Of a stretch of DNA of 64,000 nt, positions 13,701-23,051 are shown piece after piece (the first letter of the stretch is position 1; each line of letters opens with the position of its first letter). Both the position numbers and the translations under genes were made by a program. Source of the stretch: Rhabdophis nuchalis (taxonomy: Eukaryota > Chordata > Lepidosauria > Squamata > Natricidae); assembly GCA_039707465.1 (NCBI GenBank), contig CM077647.1, positions 170,992,163-171,056,162 of the forward strand, given 5' to 3'. The notes beneath the pieces are model-generated. The model saw nothing but the letters and a program-made list of their open reading frames with translations. It was not told the DNA's origin and did no database searches.

Positions 13701-16700
13701 TAGTTTCAAGATCTGTCTGCAATATTCTTTGGGGAGTTTGACCTTGGATCTAAAAGTGAGTGTTGTGAACTGTCAGCCACTGGCTCCTCCTGCTGTTGAA
13801 TCAGATGAGAAGGAGGCCTGAGAATCAGGGCCGGCATCAAGGCAGTCTTAGAGCTCCACCCAAGATGATAGACTCATGATCCAGATGGATCTTGAAAGAC
13901 TGGAACACTGGGTCCTATCTAACAAAATACTTACTGCATTCCATCACTCTGACATCTATAAGCTAATGGAAGAAGTGTTCTAAGCTTTCTTCATGAAGTC
14001 ATTTTTTTTCTAGATACTTTTAATCATAAAACACAATGTACCTGGTAAGATAGGGGTGTGTGTGTGTGTGTGTGTGTATACATAGATACATAAATACAGG
14101 CCTTTTCAATTACATTTTGTTTTATCTTGTTAGTACATTCCTTCCAGGTTTTTGGATTGCAGCTGCAATAATTAAAGTCTAACTTTAGTATAGCTACAGA
14201 AAGTATACGTTTTTTTCTAAGTAAAAATAGTATTAAACTTTTATAGCCTTAGCAGTGGTGGGATTCAGCCAGTTTGCACCACTTTGGGAGAACCGATCCC
14301 TCTCACATTTAGTACTATTGAGCAAAGTACCACCTACACTGTACCTGTGCACCTTGTTTTCCTTGCCTAAACGTAGAACCTTACTTTTTTTTCACCATTG
14401 AATTTCATTTTGTTAGATAGCCCCCAATGTTCTAGTCTATCAAGATCCTTCTGTATCTTAAGCCTATTTTCCAGAGTGTCGGCTCTTCCTGCCAGCTTGA
14501 TGTCATCTGAAAATTTGATGAGTTCCCCATCTATCCCTTCATCCAAATCATTGATGAAAATGTTGAAGGGTATTGGACCTAAAACAGAGCCTTGGGGTGC
14601 TCTACTGTATACTTCCCTCCACATAGAAGCAGTTCTGTTGAAGATTTCTTGTTGAGAGTGATTGGTCACCTATTTACGAATCTATGCTGTCTAACCCACA
14701 TTTTTCTACTTTATTTAGTAGTAGGTTATGGTTTACTTTATCAAATTCCTTACTGAAGTCCAAGTAAATTATATCGACAGACTTATATCAACAAAATTCA
14801 CTAATTTTGTCACTTTGTCATAGATCAGTCTGGCATAGATCAGTTTTTGACAAACCCATGTTGGCTCTTGGTTATTACTTTGTTTGTGTCTAGATGTTTG
14901 TTGATTTGTTGCTTGATGATCTTTTCCAGAATGTTCCCTGGTATTGAGGTCAGACTGATAGGTCTGTAGTTTCCTGGATCTATTTGTTTTCCTTTTTTGA
15001 AGATGGGAACTACATCAACTCTTTTCTAGTCCTCTGGCAGTTCCCAAGTGATCCAGGATCTTTGAAAGATATAGTTCATTGGTTCTGAGATCTCGTCTGC
15101 CAGTTCCTTCAGAACCTTGGGATGCAATCCATTTGGTCCTGATGATTTGATCTCATCTTGGGAGACAGGTGTTCACTTGCCATTTTTGTCCCTATTTTAA
15201 CTTGTGTTCCTAATGTGTTTTTTGTGGTGCTGGACTTTTCGATAGGTCAGAGGAAGGGAAGGGAAAGAAACCATTTCATAATCAGATGTGGTGGCAGGTA
15301 AGAAACTACCATATCTGGATCCCAAAAGTGGGTGTGATGAGCTGTCAGCCATTGGCCTCTCCTGTAGTTAATCTATATAAATAAAAAGTTAACTATGAGT
15401 TTGTTCAAAATCGCTAATCTCAGAAAGTACTGCACCAATTGCCACCAAATTTTCACACAACGTTCCTTACAAGTGCAGCACCAATGATATGTAGGTTGGA
15501 CTGTTTTTCCCCTTTGCGTAAATACAGATACAAAAAACGAGTTAAGTAGTTCTTCTTTCTCCTAGTTGCTTGTCACCTTTTTGCCACTTTCTCCCGGCAA
15601 TGGACCAATTGTTTCCTTGACCTTTTTCTTGTTTTTAACATGTTGCAAGAAACTTTTTTGTTAATTTTTTTCTTTTTTTTCTTGTGTCGCAAGCCTTTCT
15701 TCATTGTGAGCCTTAGCTTTCAGCACTTGATCTTTACTGGTGCAGTCTATTTCCTGATATTCTGTGTTAGTTATGTGCCACTCTTTCCATTTTTTATACT
15801 TATCCATTTTGTCTTTCAATTTGTCATAGAGTTCTTTATGTAGCCATGCTGGTTTCATATGGGGGCTGTTATTTTTCTTCTTCATTGGGATTGCACTAGC
15901 TTGGGCTTTTATAATTTCACTTTTCAAAATTTCCCAAGCTTCTTGAGTTGTTTTCCACCTGAGGATTCTCATCCATGGAATCCTTCCCAAACTCTCTCCA
16001 AATTTATTAAAATTAGCTCTCTTAAAGTCCAAGACTCCAGTTTGACTTTGTTCTACTACTTGTGTTTGCATCATGTTGAATTCCAATATTGCATGATCAC
16101 TTGCCCCCAAGGTTCCTGTACCTTCAACACCTTCTATCATTTCATCTCTCTTAGTGAGAATGAAGTCCAATATGGCTGATTCCCTTGTTCCTTTCTCTAA
16201 TTTCAGTTTGGTGATCTAGTTGTTGGAAGAAATCATAAGGGCAAAGAACCACTTGTTAAATTATTTGATTCCCACCACTGCTTATATATGTATCATTATT
16301 TTGCATATATTTATTAGAAATCATTTGTCTTAAGAGGTTTAGCAATTAAACTACAGACTTTAATGCTAAAGTTGTTTTGCTGGGTTTTTTTTATTAGTTT
16401 GCAATTCTATATGAATTTTATTTCAATAATCTGAAATTTTACCTCTATGTTGGAATGATGGTTATGTCATTTATTAGTTTCTGGCCTACAGCTAAAATAA
16501 AATTTTTATATTTTCGTTATCTAAACATCCATGCATATATTCTAAACATGTAAATTGTTTCTCCTCCCCTCTCACCTTTCTCTCTGTTTCCCTCACTGGT
16601 TGTTCCTGTTTTTCAGGTTCATGCTTTTCTAAGAGGTGTCAGATTCAACAACAGTGTTGGTGAGAAGATCTCCTTTGATGAAAATGGAGAATTCATTGGT

Positions 16701-18520
16701 GGATATGATATTATCAATTGGGTCACATTCCCAAACCAATCCTTTCATAGGATCAAAGTTGGGATGATCGATCCCACTGCTCCTTCAGACATGTTCTTCA
16801 ATATTTCTGTAGATTCCATCAATTGGCCAATAGGCTTTAATCAGGTTAGCTGTCTAATGTAGACTGGTCTGCCTTAGTTATGTAGCATAAACATATCTTT
16901 AATGATGAAACTTCTGGCGCACCCTTGAAACAATGAAGGACGAGCCTGCGGTTTCTCTGCCAGAGAATAAGGAGTCACGAGGGCAGCACCCATTTTCACT
17001 GGCAGAGCACTGCAGGAGGCTGTTGAAGCTGGAAACAGAAACTGGGTGGCTGGGGGTGGGGTGCACCAAGACAGCCAGAGGTGCCCAAGACCCAAGTGAT
17101 ATCAAATTGTCCATGCCAACCCTGGACATGCTCACCTAGACATGTCGCCCCTCAGGTAAACACAACCGTGATGCAGCCCACAATCAATTTGACAGCCCTG
17201 GCATAGAATATTGTTCTCATTACTAACCAGCCCAAAAACTATCTTTGAATGATTATTTCAGACCAATTAGATCTCGAAATGACGTAATCACATTACTTCT
17301 AATTATCAATCCACTTATATGCAGTTGATTCCACAGTCACAATATCTCTCCAAACTTCCTTTTTCTTCTATATCTTAAAATACTCTCCTTCATTCACTGA
17401 CAGGCTTTGCCTCTATCTCTGTGCAACGATCCCTGTGAGACAGGATACAGCAAGGAAAAGATAGAAGGGAAGAAGTTTTGCTGCTATGGTTGCCGTCTGT
17501 GTCCAGAGGGGAAAATATCAAAGGAGAAGGGTAGGAAATTTCCAAATCTAATGGGACTAAGCCATGAGGGTACAACAATGTATATGATCCACTGTATCAA
17601 TTTCTATTTGTCCTTTTTCAGATGTGGATGACTGCTCTCCATGTCCAGAAGATCAATATCCAAATCTGGAGAAAAATATGTGCATTCCAAAGCGGATCAC
17701 TTTTTTGTCCTATGAAGAACCCTTGGGGATCAGTCTGACCACTCTTTCCCTTTCCTTTTCTTTCATGACAACTTTGGTCATCACAATATTCATGAAACAC
17801 AAAGACACTCCCATCGTCAAAGCCAACAACCGCAATCTCACCTACATTCTTCTAGTTTCCCTCCTCCTCTCTTTCCTTTGTGTCTTTCTATTTGTTGGGA
17901 GGCCCAATACCGTGGTCTGCCCACTTCGACAACCAGCATTTGGCCTCATCTTTTCTGTGGCAGTTTCTTGTGTCTTGGCCAAAACCTTTGTTGTGGTTCT
18001 AGCATTCATGGCCACCAAACCTGGTTCCAGATTGAGGAAATGGGTGGGGGGAAGAATGGTCAGTTTCATTCTTCTAGCCTGCTCCCTTGCTCAAATGTGT
18101 ATTTGTGCTGTATGGCTGATAAAATCCCCACCGTACCCAGACTTTGATGCACACTCAACACCTGAAGAACTCATCCTGGAGTGCAATGAAGACTCGGTCA
18201 TGTTCTACTGTGTTTTGGGCTTTATGGGTTTCCTTGCTCTGGTTAGCTTCTCTGCTGCTTTCCTAGCTAGGAGGTTACCTGACAGTTTTAACGAAGCCAA
18301 ATTCATCACCTTCAGCATGTTGGTCTTCTGCAGTGTTTGGCTGTGTTTTATCCCAACCTATCTAAGCACAAGGGGAAAATATACATTGGCTGTGGAGATC
18401 TTCTCCATGATCTCCTCCAGTGCTGGCTTGTTGGTGTGCATCTTCCTTCCCAAGTGTTTTATCATTGTGATGAGACCTGAACTGAACGATAAACATCAGC
18501 TCATGAAAAGAAAGTTTTAA
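4524..18520 (+). CDS. VMN2R: vomeronasal type-2 receptor, gene A (six exons, apparently intact)
   Basis: Class C GPCR of the V2R family, expected in the plasma membrane of vomeronasal sensory neurons, where such receptors detect peptide or protein chemosignals (family knowledge). Joined exons: 4524-4771, 5713-5998, 12829-13680, 16617-16844, 17404-17530, 17622-18520; 2640 bp, 879 residues plus stop, all junctions GT-AG and in phase. Signal peptide ~1-18 ([17 protein letters not shown]); Venus-flytrap domain ~30-540; nine-cysteine linker ~545-601 (six Cys from exon 5, three from exon 6); seven membrane segments ~614-870, ending in the V2R-type [13 protein letters not shown]. The start at 4524 is chosen because a signal peptide follows directly; an in-frame ATG at 4413 would add 37 residues before it. 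Exon 1 carries a 30-bp tandem duplication unique to this copy. Intron 2 is enlarged by a DIRS-like element. Ligand unknown. Confidence 0.88.
4593..4652 (+). repeat. 2 x 30-bp perfect tandem duplication in exon 1
   Basis: The 30 bases 4593-4622 are repeated exactly at 4623-4652, adding the ten residues [10 protein letters not shown] in frame. Genes B and C have one copy. It introduces an extra cysteine close to the mature N-terminus. Confidence 0.97.
4930..5215 (-). mobile_element. CR1 LINE 3' end in intron 1
   Basis: Read on the minus strand this is the C-terminal coding and 3' region typical of amniote CR1 (it covers text equivalent to 'CCTAGAAGTAAGGAGAAATT'). Orthologous copies lie at about 23945-24235 and 47237-47525, so it predates the duplication. 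The rest of intron 1 (4772-5712) shows nothing recognisable. Confidence 0.7.
5713..5998 (+). CDS. gene A exon 2 (ligand domain)
   Basis: 286 bp between TTTACAG and GTAAGAG; completes the Ile codon and ends in phase 0. It encodes ligand-domain lobe 1 ([18 protein letters not shown], then [15 protein letters not shown] and YKVPQ), the standard V2R second exon. Confidence 0.92.
6120..6343 (+). mobile_element. CR1 LINE remnant in intron 2
   Basis: The stretch GGGGATATTTGACACGGCTA and what follows match the 3' coding part of CR1, decayed by stops. In units B and C the same CR1 resumes beyond an inserted minus-strand LINE (26235-26447 then 27175-27680; 48430-48640 then 49325-49810). Confidence 0.6.
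6344..6503 (-). mobile_element. LINE 3' UTR remnant, left of the DIRS insertion
   Basis: Minus-strand 3' end of an old LINE whose coding end is visible in unit B (26774-26986). The DIRS-like element splits it here; its other part is 12362-12625. Confidence 0.55.
6504..6663 (+). repeat. DIRS left inverted terminal repeat
   Basis: The inner ~125 bases (to CCCATACCCAGTTT) are the inverted complement of 12237-12361 with few mismatches. The outer ~35 bases, with AGAAAGAGCGTTGG, have no partner in the right repeat but are copied in the internal complementary region, so the repeats are unequal in length, as in known DIRS elements. Confidence 0.9.
6679..8171 (-). pseudogene. DIRS tyrosine recombinase, frameshifted
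   Basis: Three overlapping minus-strand frames (7698-8171, 7421-7915, 6679-7455) together resemble a DIRS tyrosine recombinase. The N-terminal DNA-binding part lies near 7700-8000. The first catalytic Arg region reads [13 protein letters not shown] (in 7421-7915). The second, [14 protein letters not shown], lies in 6679-7455. The expected tyrosine nucleophile is not in frame with HSTR, because a further frameshift follows. Frameshifts are needed near 7430 and near 7800. The enzyme would cut and join circular cDNA into the genome; this copy cannot. Confidence 0.8.
6814..6901 (+). repeat. DIRS internal complementary region
   Basis: 6814-6869 is the inverted complement of the outer left repeat (GCTATCTCCCCCCTTATTAG and on). 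6867-6901 is the inverted complement of the outer right repeat (TCTCAATAAGGGTGGAGATA and on). They meet at the shared TCT. In DIRS elements this region serves as template to complete the ends during replication (established model). Confidence 0.9.
8302..8856 (-). pseudogene. DIRS RNase H
   Basis: The minus-strand frame contains [18 protein letters not shown], an RNase H first-Asp region, then [10 protein letters not shown] (Glu helix) and [13 protein letters not shown] (third acidic residue). It lies directly downstream of RT on the minus strand, as expected. The second half (from about 8450 down) loses resemblance, probably through a frameshift. Confidence 0.75.
8822..9794 (-). pseudogene. 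DIRS reverse transcriptase, frameshifted
   Basis: Two frames together form an RT. 9000-9794 holds the fingers and palm ([20 protein letters not shown], then [13 protein letters not shown] and [12 protein letters not shown]). 8822-9424 continues with [20 protein letters not shown] and the thumb region. Where the catalytic pair of Asp is expected the copy reads [11 protein letters not shown], so the active site is damaged. RT and RNase H lie upstream of the recombinase, the DIRS order. Confidence 0.78.
9850..12236 (-). other. DIRS 5' part: probable gag region and leader, GC-rich, no intact frame
   Basis: By position this should hold gag. Only short minus-strand frames exist (for example 11630-11830 and 11381-11629), none recognisable. 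Base composition is much richer in G+C than the surrounding intron, and many CpG remain. The numerous short frames on both strands are best read as artefacts of low stop-codon density. A degenerate tandem repeat occupies 10885-11450. Confidence 0.5.
10885..11450. repeat. degenerate ~75-85 bp tandem repeat inside the DIRS element
   Basis: About seven diverged units, each with a GGCCTGCNGGCCCGACAGCC-like core followed by a GTGAGNGNGGGAGGCTCC-like core. Examples start near 10889, 10966, 11040, 11116, 11209, 11285 and 11353. Copies differ at many positions, so this is an old array. Confidence 0.7.
12237..12361 (-). repeat. DIRS right inverted terminal repeat
   Basis: Begins AAACTGGGTATGGATGCTCC and ends CACCCTTATTGAGA. 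It pairs with the inner part of the left repeat, including the AT-rich core TAATTAATTATTAATTTGAC. Confidence 0.9.
12362..12625 (-). mobile_element. LINE remnant, right of the DIRS insertion
   Basis: Continues the old minus-strand LINE of 6344-6503. Compared with units B and C, about 100 bp is missing near 12558 and about 0.9 kb after 12625 (equivalent to 26990-27915 in B), so intron 2 of gene A has lost sequence as well as gained the DIRS element. Confidence 0.55.
12829..13680 (+). CDS. gene A exon 3 (main ligand-binding domain)
   Basis: 852 bp, 284 codons, phase 0 at both ends, between TCTTTTAG and GTAAGAAA. It encodes the large central part of the Venus-flytrap domain: [50 protein letters not shown], ending FHNQMWWQ. 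The frame stays open for another 46 codons into intron 3, but the conserved donor and the next exon show that the coding part ends at 13680. Confidence 0.93.
13876..13930 (+). mobile_element. tiny CR1-like coding scrap in intron 3
   Basis: The bases read [15 protein letters not shown], a motif of CR1 ORF2. It is also present in units B and C at the same place. Too short for firm assignment. Confidence 0.4.
14056..14082. repeat. (GT)n microsatellite
   Basis: About 13 GT units in intron 3. The matching tract is shorter in unit B (29305-29320) and longer in unit C (51481-51513). Confidence 0.9.
15245..15368 (+). pseudogene. stray V2R exon 3 end plus donor site in intron 3
   Basis: Near 15258-15297 the sequence repeats the end of exon 3 (FHNQMWWQ coding, ATCAGATGTGGTGGCAG) followed by GTAAGAAACTACCATA and further intron-3-like sequence with GAGCTGTCAGCCATTGGCC. 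It lies inside the CR1 part of the composite element. It is closer to gene B (CAGATGTGG) than to the local exon 3 (CAAATGTGG). It has no acceptor and no complete frame. Confidence 0.8.
15369..15600. other. unassigned insert in intron 3 of gene A
   Basis: AT-rich stretch beginning ATCTATATAAATAAAAAGTT and containing CACCAATTGCCACCAAATTT. It is absent at the matching place in units B and C. It looks like a repeat end, but I do not recognise the family. Confidence 0.4.
16617..16844 (+). CDS. gene A exon 4 (end of ligand domain)
   Basis: 228 bp, 76 codons, phase 0, between TTTTTCAG and GTTAGCTG. It encodes the last ligand-domain strands: [30 protein letters not shown] and NWPIGFNQ, a standard V2R fourth exon. 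Confidence 0.93.
16845..17403. other. gene A intron 4, nothing recognised
   Basis: 559 bp with no supported gene. Units B and C carry an extra LINE tail here (33751-33955 and 54612-54815) that unit A lacks, so this is the uninterrupted state. Confidence 0.7.
17404..17530 (+). CDS. gene A exon 5 (cysteine-rich linker)
   Basis: 127 bp, 42 codons plus one base. Six cysteines ([15 protein letters not shown]) of the nine-cysteine domain that couples the ligand domain to the membrane part. Donor is GTAGGA; the split Gly/Asp codon is completed by exon 6. Confidence 0.92.
17622..18520 (+). CDS. gene A exon 6 (seven-transmembrane domain)
   Basis: 899 bp to the TAA. It begins with the last three linker cysteines (DDCSPC, NMCIPK). 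It then codes for seven hydrophobic segments: [119 protein letters not shown] and [20 protein letters not shown]. The short tail ends KHQLMKRKF. All family landmarks are present. Confidence 0.95.
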
Positions 18521-18763
18521 TGAATTTCCTTTTATATTGCCCCGTGTCTGAGATTTAAGATAGATTTTTTTCTTTTTGGAAGGCAATTATAAATGGGGAG
18601 CATATCAGCATAAGGTGGAGATTTTAATGTATATTTCATATATGATAGGCAGCTCTGTCTAAATATATATATCAAATATGAATTATAATTGTGTCTTGAC
18701 TGGTCATCTTAATCCATATGCCCACTGGTATCTGAAAAAGAAGTGGAGTTAAATACAAACAAG
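18521..18763. other. 3' flank of gene A
   Basis: Matches the 3' flank of gene B closely. No canonical AATAAA is seen close behind the stop. Compared with gene C, about 90 bp is missing just after the stop codon (C 56245-56336), a difference shared by A and B. Confidence 0.6.
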
Positions 18764-19362
18764 CAAGCCGCTGGTTTGGCTTTTGTGTTATCAGAGAGGA
18801 CCACATCAATGACAGCTCTGTTAGGTGTATGATGACTTCCATAAATGCTGGGCTAAATTGCCTGTAAAAATTTGCAAATGTTAGAAAGCTTTGAAGTTTT
18901 CTGTGGGTACATGGAGGCTGCCAGTCAAGCACTACTTTTACTTTCCCTGGATCCAAAGACCAGTTGAAGGCAGTTTTCCATTCAGCTCTTCTTTAATTCT
19001 TATGTGGCAGTAGGCTTCTCTTAAGTCTAATTTGGTGAACACTTAGTCCTTGGACTAGTGGTTTAACATGTCCTTCATGAGAGGGAGGGATGAGATGTTC
19101 CCCATACATTCCATGAAAATCCATGCAAAGTCTCATTTACCCCATATTTCTTTTCTTTGAAAAGTACCGGGGCTGCCACTTCGGACTTCGTGGGCTGAAT
19201 GAATCCACATGATAAGTTGACATTGATGGACTTTGTCAACTCCTCCATTTCCTTGGTAGTCATGGTGTATATCTTAGGTTTGGGTAGTTTAGCCCCCCTG
19301 CACAAACTTGATTGCACAATATGTTGCGTGGTGAGATGGGAAGGAAGTTGCACTCCTCTTCA
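18764..19362 (-). mobile_element. Ty3/gypsy RT relic, deleted
   Basis: Minus-strand pieces of gypsy RT: 18672-18956 (FLTFANFYRQFSPAF) and 19075-19353 ([20 protein letters not shown]), with many breaks. It is the same insertion as 36180-37780 behind gene B, but 1555 bp is missing here; both breakpoints in B carry CAAGC, and the junction in A is at 18760-18764. Confidence 0.85.
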
Positions 19363-20056
<694 letters not shown>

Positions 20057-20323
20057 CCATCTTCCCTGAGTTTTCTTTTTTTAACCCAAAAACAATTTTA
20101 TTGGTTTTACAAATTATAAAGAGGGAAAAGGGTATATAGGGTTTATAATATATATTTTAGAGCTTTCATGTCAGAAATGGTGGTTGCATCTGGGTCTTCA
20201 TACAAAATATTGTTAAGTAAATGGTGGTGAGAGATACATATATGTCACATTTTAAAATTCATACATTCAATCTTTGTTTTGTATTAGCATCCGTTTCAGG
20301 AATTACAGTTATTCAAAATAAAC

Positions 20324-20926
20324 TTATTTTTGAGATCTGAGTCTCTTTGCTATTATGTCTTCTTCCTCCCTCCCTCCCATGGGTGGGGCCATGGCTCCTC
20401 CCATTCCCTCTTCTTCGTCTCCTAGGATTGAGGAGTGTTTTTTGAGAAAGGCCTCCACCTCTCCTGTTGTTTTAATTCTAATCCTACCTCCATCCCAGAA
20501 TACCAACATTCCTTCGGGAATTAACCATTTGAACCAAATTCTGTTTTTATATAATTTTTTTGACAAGAAGGAGTACTTCCTTCTCATTTCTCTAATTTTT
20601 TTTGGAATTTGCTTCAATATGGAAATGTCTTTTTGCTCATACTTCAAAGGCCCCTCTTGTTGCACCCTCAATATCTCATCCCGAGTGAACCTTCTTAAAA
20701 ATTTGATATGAATCTCTCTAGGTACCTCATTTATTCTAGCATATGCTGAGTTAATTCTGTAAATTAAATCTCTTTCCCCCCAAAGGTATTCTTTATTTTT
20801 TTTAATGTAATCTGCTAAAATGTTATTCATCAGGTCTCTGAGATCCTCCCCCTCTCTCTCAGGAATGTTTTGAAACCTAAGGAAGAATTCTTTCAAATTC
20901 AAACTTAGACATAAGTCTTCCGCCAA
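20324..20926 (-). pseudogene. L1 ORF1 protein, RNA-binding and C-terminal part
   Basis: The 200-residue frame shows L1 ORF1 features: NLKEFFLRFQNIPEREGEDL (RRM start), LWGERDLIYRINSAYARINE, PREIHIKFLRRFTRDEIL, and a C-terminal domain with KNRIWFKWLIPEGMLVFWDG. The protein would coat L1 RNA as a chaperone. The N-terminal coiled coil lies beyond the nested LINE, at about 21188-21498. Confidence 0.8.
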
Positions 20927-21154
20927 CGTCTTAAGACGTATCTATTCCAACAAGCTGGCCTAGCATAGCCCCCCGTTTCTGACTTTTATCTATAAATTTT
21001 AATTTTCAGGGTTTTAAAGGGTTTTTAGCATGGGTTTTAATTTAATTTAATATGTTTTTAATAGTGTATATTGTTTTGTTATGGTTTTTAATAATGCCTG
21101 TGCGCTTCCCTGAGTCCTAACAAGGAGAAGGGCGGGGTATAAATTCGAAAAATA

Positions 21155-21185
<31 letters not shown>

Positions 21186-21187
21186 AT
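20927..21187 (+). mobile_element. L2/CR1-type LINE 3' end nested in L1 ORF1
   Basis: Last few codons (TCCAACAAGCTGGCCTAG) and a 3' UTR ending in an AAGGGCGGGGTATAAATTCG motif and an AAAT-repeat tail. It splits ORF1. Shared with the copy behind gene B (39115-39368). Confidence 0.8.
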
Positions 21188-21498
21188 GTCCAGAAAATTT
21201 CTTTTTGCAATTCCGTTATCTCTTCTTTCATCTCGGCTGCTCCCTCCTCCAACACTCTAATCTTCTGTTTGTTGTCTGTTGTGGTTTTTTGTGTCTCCAA
21301 CAGTTCTATTCTTAGGTTCATAAGGTCCTTCCGCATTTCTTGTATTTCTTTCTTTATATAATTACGTTGGTTCTTGGGTGTCTTCCCCTGCTGCCTCTTT
21401 CTGTAACATTGTAGTAATTTTCCCTTGTTGTAAAATCGGGCTGGCTCTGGCTGAAGATGGGGACTTTCCAGCTGGAGGCTTTTTTGGAGGCATTTGTA
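21188..21498 (-). pseudogene. L1 ORF1 N-terminal part, coiled coil
   Basis: Starts near 21498 on the minus strand (MPPKKPPAGKSPSSAR) and continues into a coiled coil (LMNLRIELLETQKTTTDNKQ). A frameshift lies near 21360. Together with 20324-20926 it forms one ORF1. Confidence 0.7.
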
Positions 21499-22479
21499 AT
21501 TTTAAGTTCTTGCAATATAAATGGAGTCAGGGAGCAAGCAGTCGGTGAAATTCAAGATGTCGGGAACAAACTGAATCAATGTTCTAATCTTGTATTTTAT
21601 AAAGTCCAGAGAGATAATTGTCTTGTCAAATCTGTATAAGAAAAAAAGAAAGATCCACGTATTGGGAGAGACACCAAGGGCTTCTTGAGGAGGCTTTAAA
21701 AGTGAATTTTGCCTTGATTTTTAACAAGTTGGAGGAATGTTATCATGAGTCAGTGAAAGCTTACCACTGGAAACAAAGAAAGCGCCATTTTCCCTCCTCA
21801 GCACAGGAAAGCAGAAAGCAGTAAAAATTTCCCCTTTTTAACAAGGCTCAGATACAATGTTGCTAGCTGCAGTTCTGTAATTGAAACACAGTTTCTTTTT
21901 AGATGCTATAGGAACGGATGCTGTTAATCCTAACTCTCCTACTTCTGGAGAACATTTTTAGCAGCCGCTTGTTACAAGGGGGGGGGGTTTCTACAGTTAA
22001 ACTCCCCCCTCTATTTTTCTTTCTGCAGAAGATTGAACGAATAAAAAAATCCAAAACTCACAATCCACATTTCTTAAAAGAGGGTCCCCGGTGCACTCCT
22101 CCAAGTCTGGCATTTCAGCCTGAAATAATAATCTTCTTTATTTCCGCATTTTCCAGCTAGCGTTGGCGAGGGGATCCCCCCCGCTTTCAGCTCTTTGGCT
22201 CCTAGAGCAAAGCGGTAAAAGGCACCCCGCTGACTGCTGTCGATATGGGGGGCCCTGCAGCCGCTCGCATGGCAGGGATTTAACCCAAACTCCCTGTGCC
22301 CCTGGGGGGGGGCAGCCAAAGAAGCAAGCGGCAGACGCGCCCGAGAACGCGTCTGTCGCCGTCGAAAGCCGGACGTAAAGTCCCCATCTTCCCTGAGTTT
22401 TCATACCACTTGGGGCTGGGTTGACCCACCCCACCCCAGCCCTCCCCACTTTTCTCCTCTCCACTCCACTAACATGGAG

Positions 22480-22575
22480 TCTCTAGTCTAGTCTAGTCTG
22501 GTCTGGTCTAGTCTAGTCTAGTCTAGTGTAGTCTAATCTAGTCTAGTCTACTCTACTCTAGTCTAGTCTAGTCTA
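22480..22575. repeat. TCTAG microsatellite
   Basis: About 19 imperfect CTAGT units upstream of gene B, more than in unit A. Confidence 0.9.
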
Positions 22576-22974
22576 ATATTTCCTTCTACTACATTATGGT
22601 ACAATACTGTCCACTCTCCATGGCATTGCCTTGTCTTGCATTGCATTCATTTAATTTTTTTCATCCTTTCTTCCAAAATGTGGGTGCTTATTGCATTTCT
22701 TGAGTTTCATATGGTGGATTCTACTGTTTCAGATTGGCATTTAACACAGTAGGATGCTACTTTGCAAAGATTGACTTGGGTAACAGACAAATGACAAAAC
22801 AGAAAAAAGTTCATTAAGCATATAGGAGAGTTGGTCTTGGTATACTAGCCACAGAAAAGAGGAAAAACCTCAGGTTTGGTAAGGACTCAAACCATATTAC
22901 TAATTTAAAAATTAAATATATATGACCCAGAATGCAATTGTCTTAGATAGAGAATAGAAAAGAAAATTAAGAAT

Positions 22975-23051
22975 GGATTAGAGTAGAGTAGAGTAGAATA
23001 TAATAGAATAGAATAAAATAAAATAGAATAGAATAGAATAGAATAGAATAG
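22975..23051. repeat. AATAG microsatellite
   Basis: Imperfect GAGTA then GAATA units upstream of gene B exon 1. Confidence 0.9.

Larger units (their letters stand above)
14252..16281 (-). mobile_element. composite CR1 element bounded by 16-bp inverted repeats, intron 3
   Basis: The left end reads GCAGTGGTGGGATTCA and the right end is its inverted complement with one mismatch (TGATTCCCACCACTGC at 16266-16281), like the ends of a hAT-type DNA transposon. Inside, the minus strand carries CR1 ORF2 pieces: endonuclease end and linker at 15661-16170 ([14 protein letters not shown]) and RT at 14367-14669 ([19 protein letters not shown]). No clear 8-bp target duplication is visible. The same unit occurs in gene B (30297-32986) and gene C (51688-53847), so it is older than the duplication. 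Either a DNA transposon captured CR1 sequence, or CR1 inserted into a short hAT-like element. Confidence 0.65.
20076..22383 (-). mobile_element. ORF1-only L1 derivative (HAL1-like), full length with 19-bp TSD
   Basis: Flanked by the perfect 19-bp direct repeat CCATCTTCCCTGAGTTTTC at 20057-20075 and 22384-22402. On the minus strand it has a ~0.9-kb GC-rich 5' leader, an L1 ORF1, then directly a 3' UTR and an A-rich end (TTTTTTTAACCC at the left on the + strand). There is no trace of ORF2. That is the plan of 'half-L1' elements known from mammals. The orthologous copy at 38261-40563 has the same duplication, so the insertion predates the duplication. An L2/CR1-type 3' end is nested in ORF1 at 20925-21187. 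Confidence 0.82.

Noticed and set aside
13681..13821. Exon 3 frame read on into the intron (46 codons)
   Set aside because: A strong donor at 13681, conserved in three copies, and exon 4 in matching phase show that this is intron.
16874..17139. Short frames on both strands in intron 4
   Set aside because: Not conserved as frames between the three units, and interrupted by a LINE tail in B and C.
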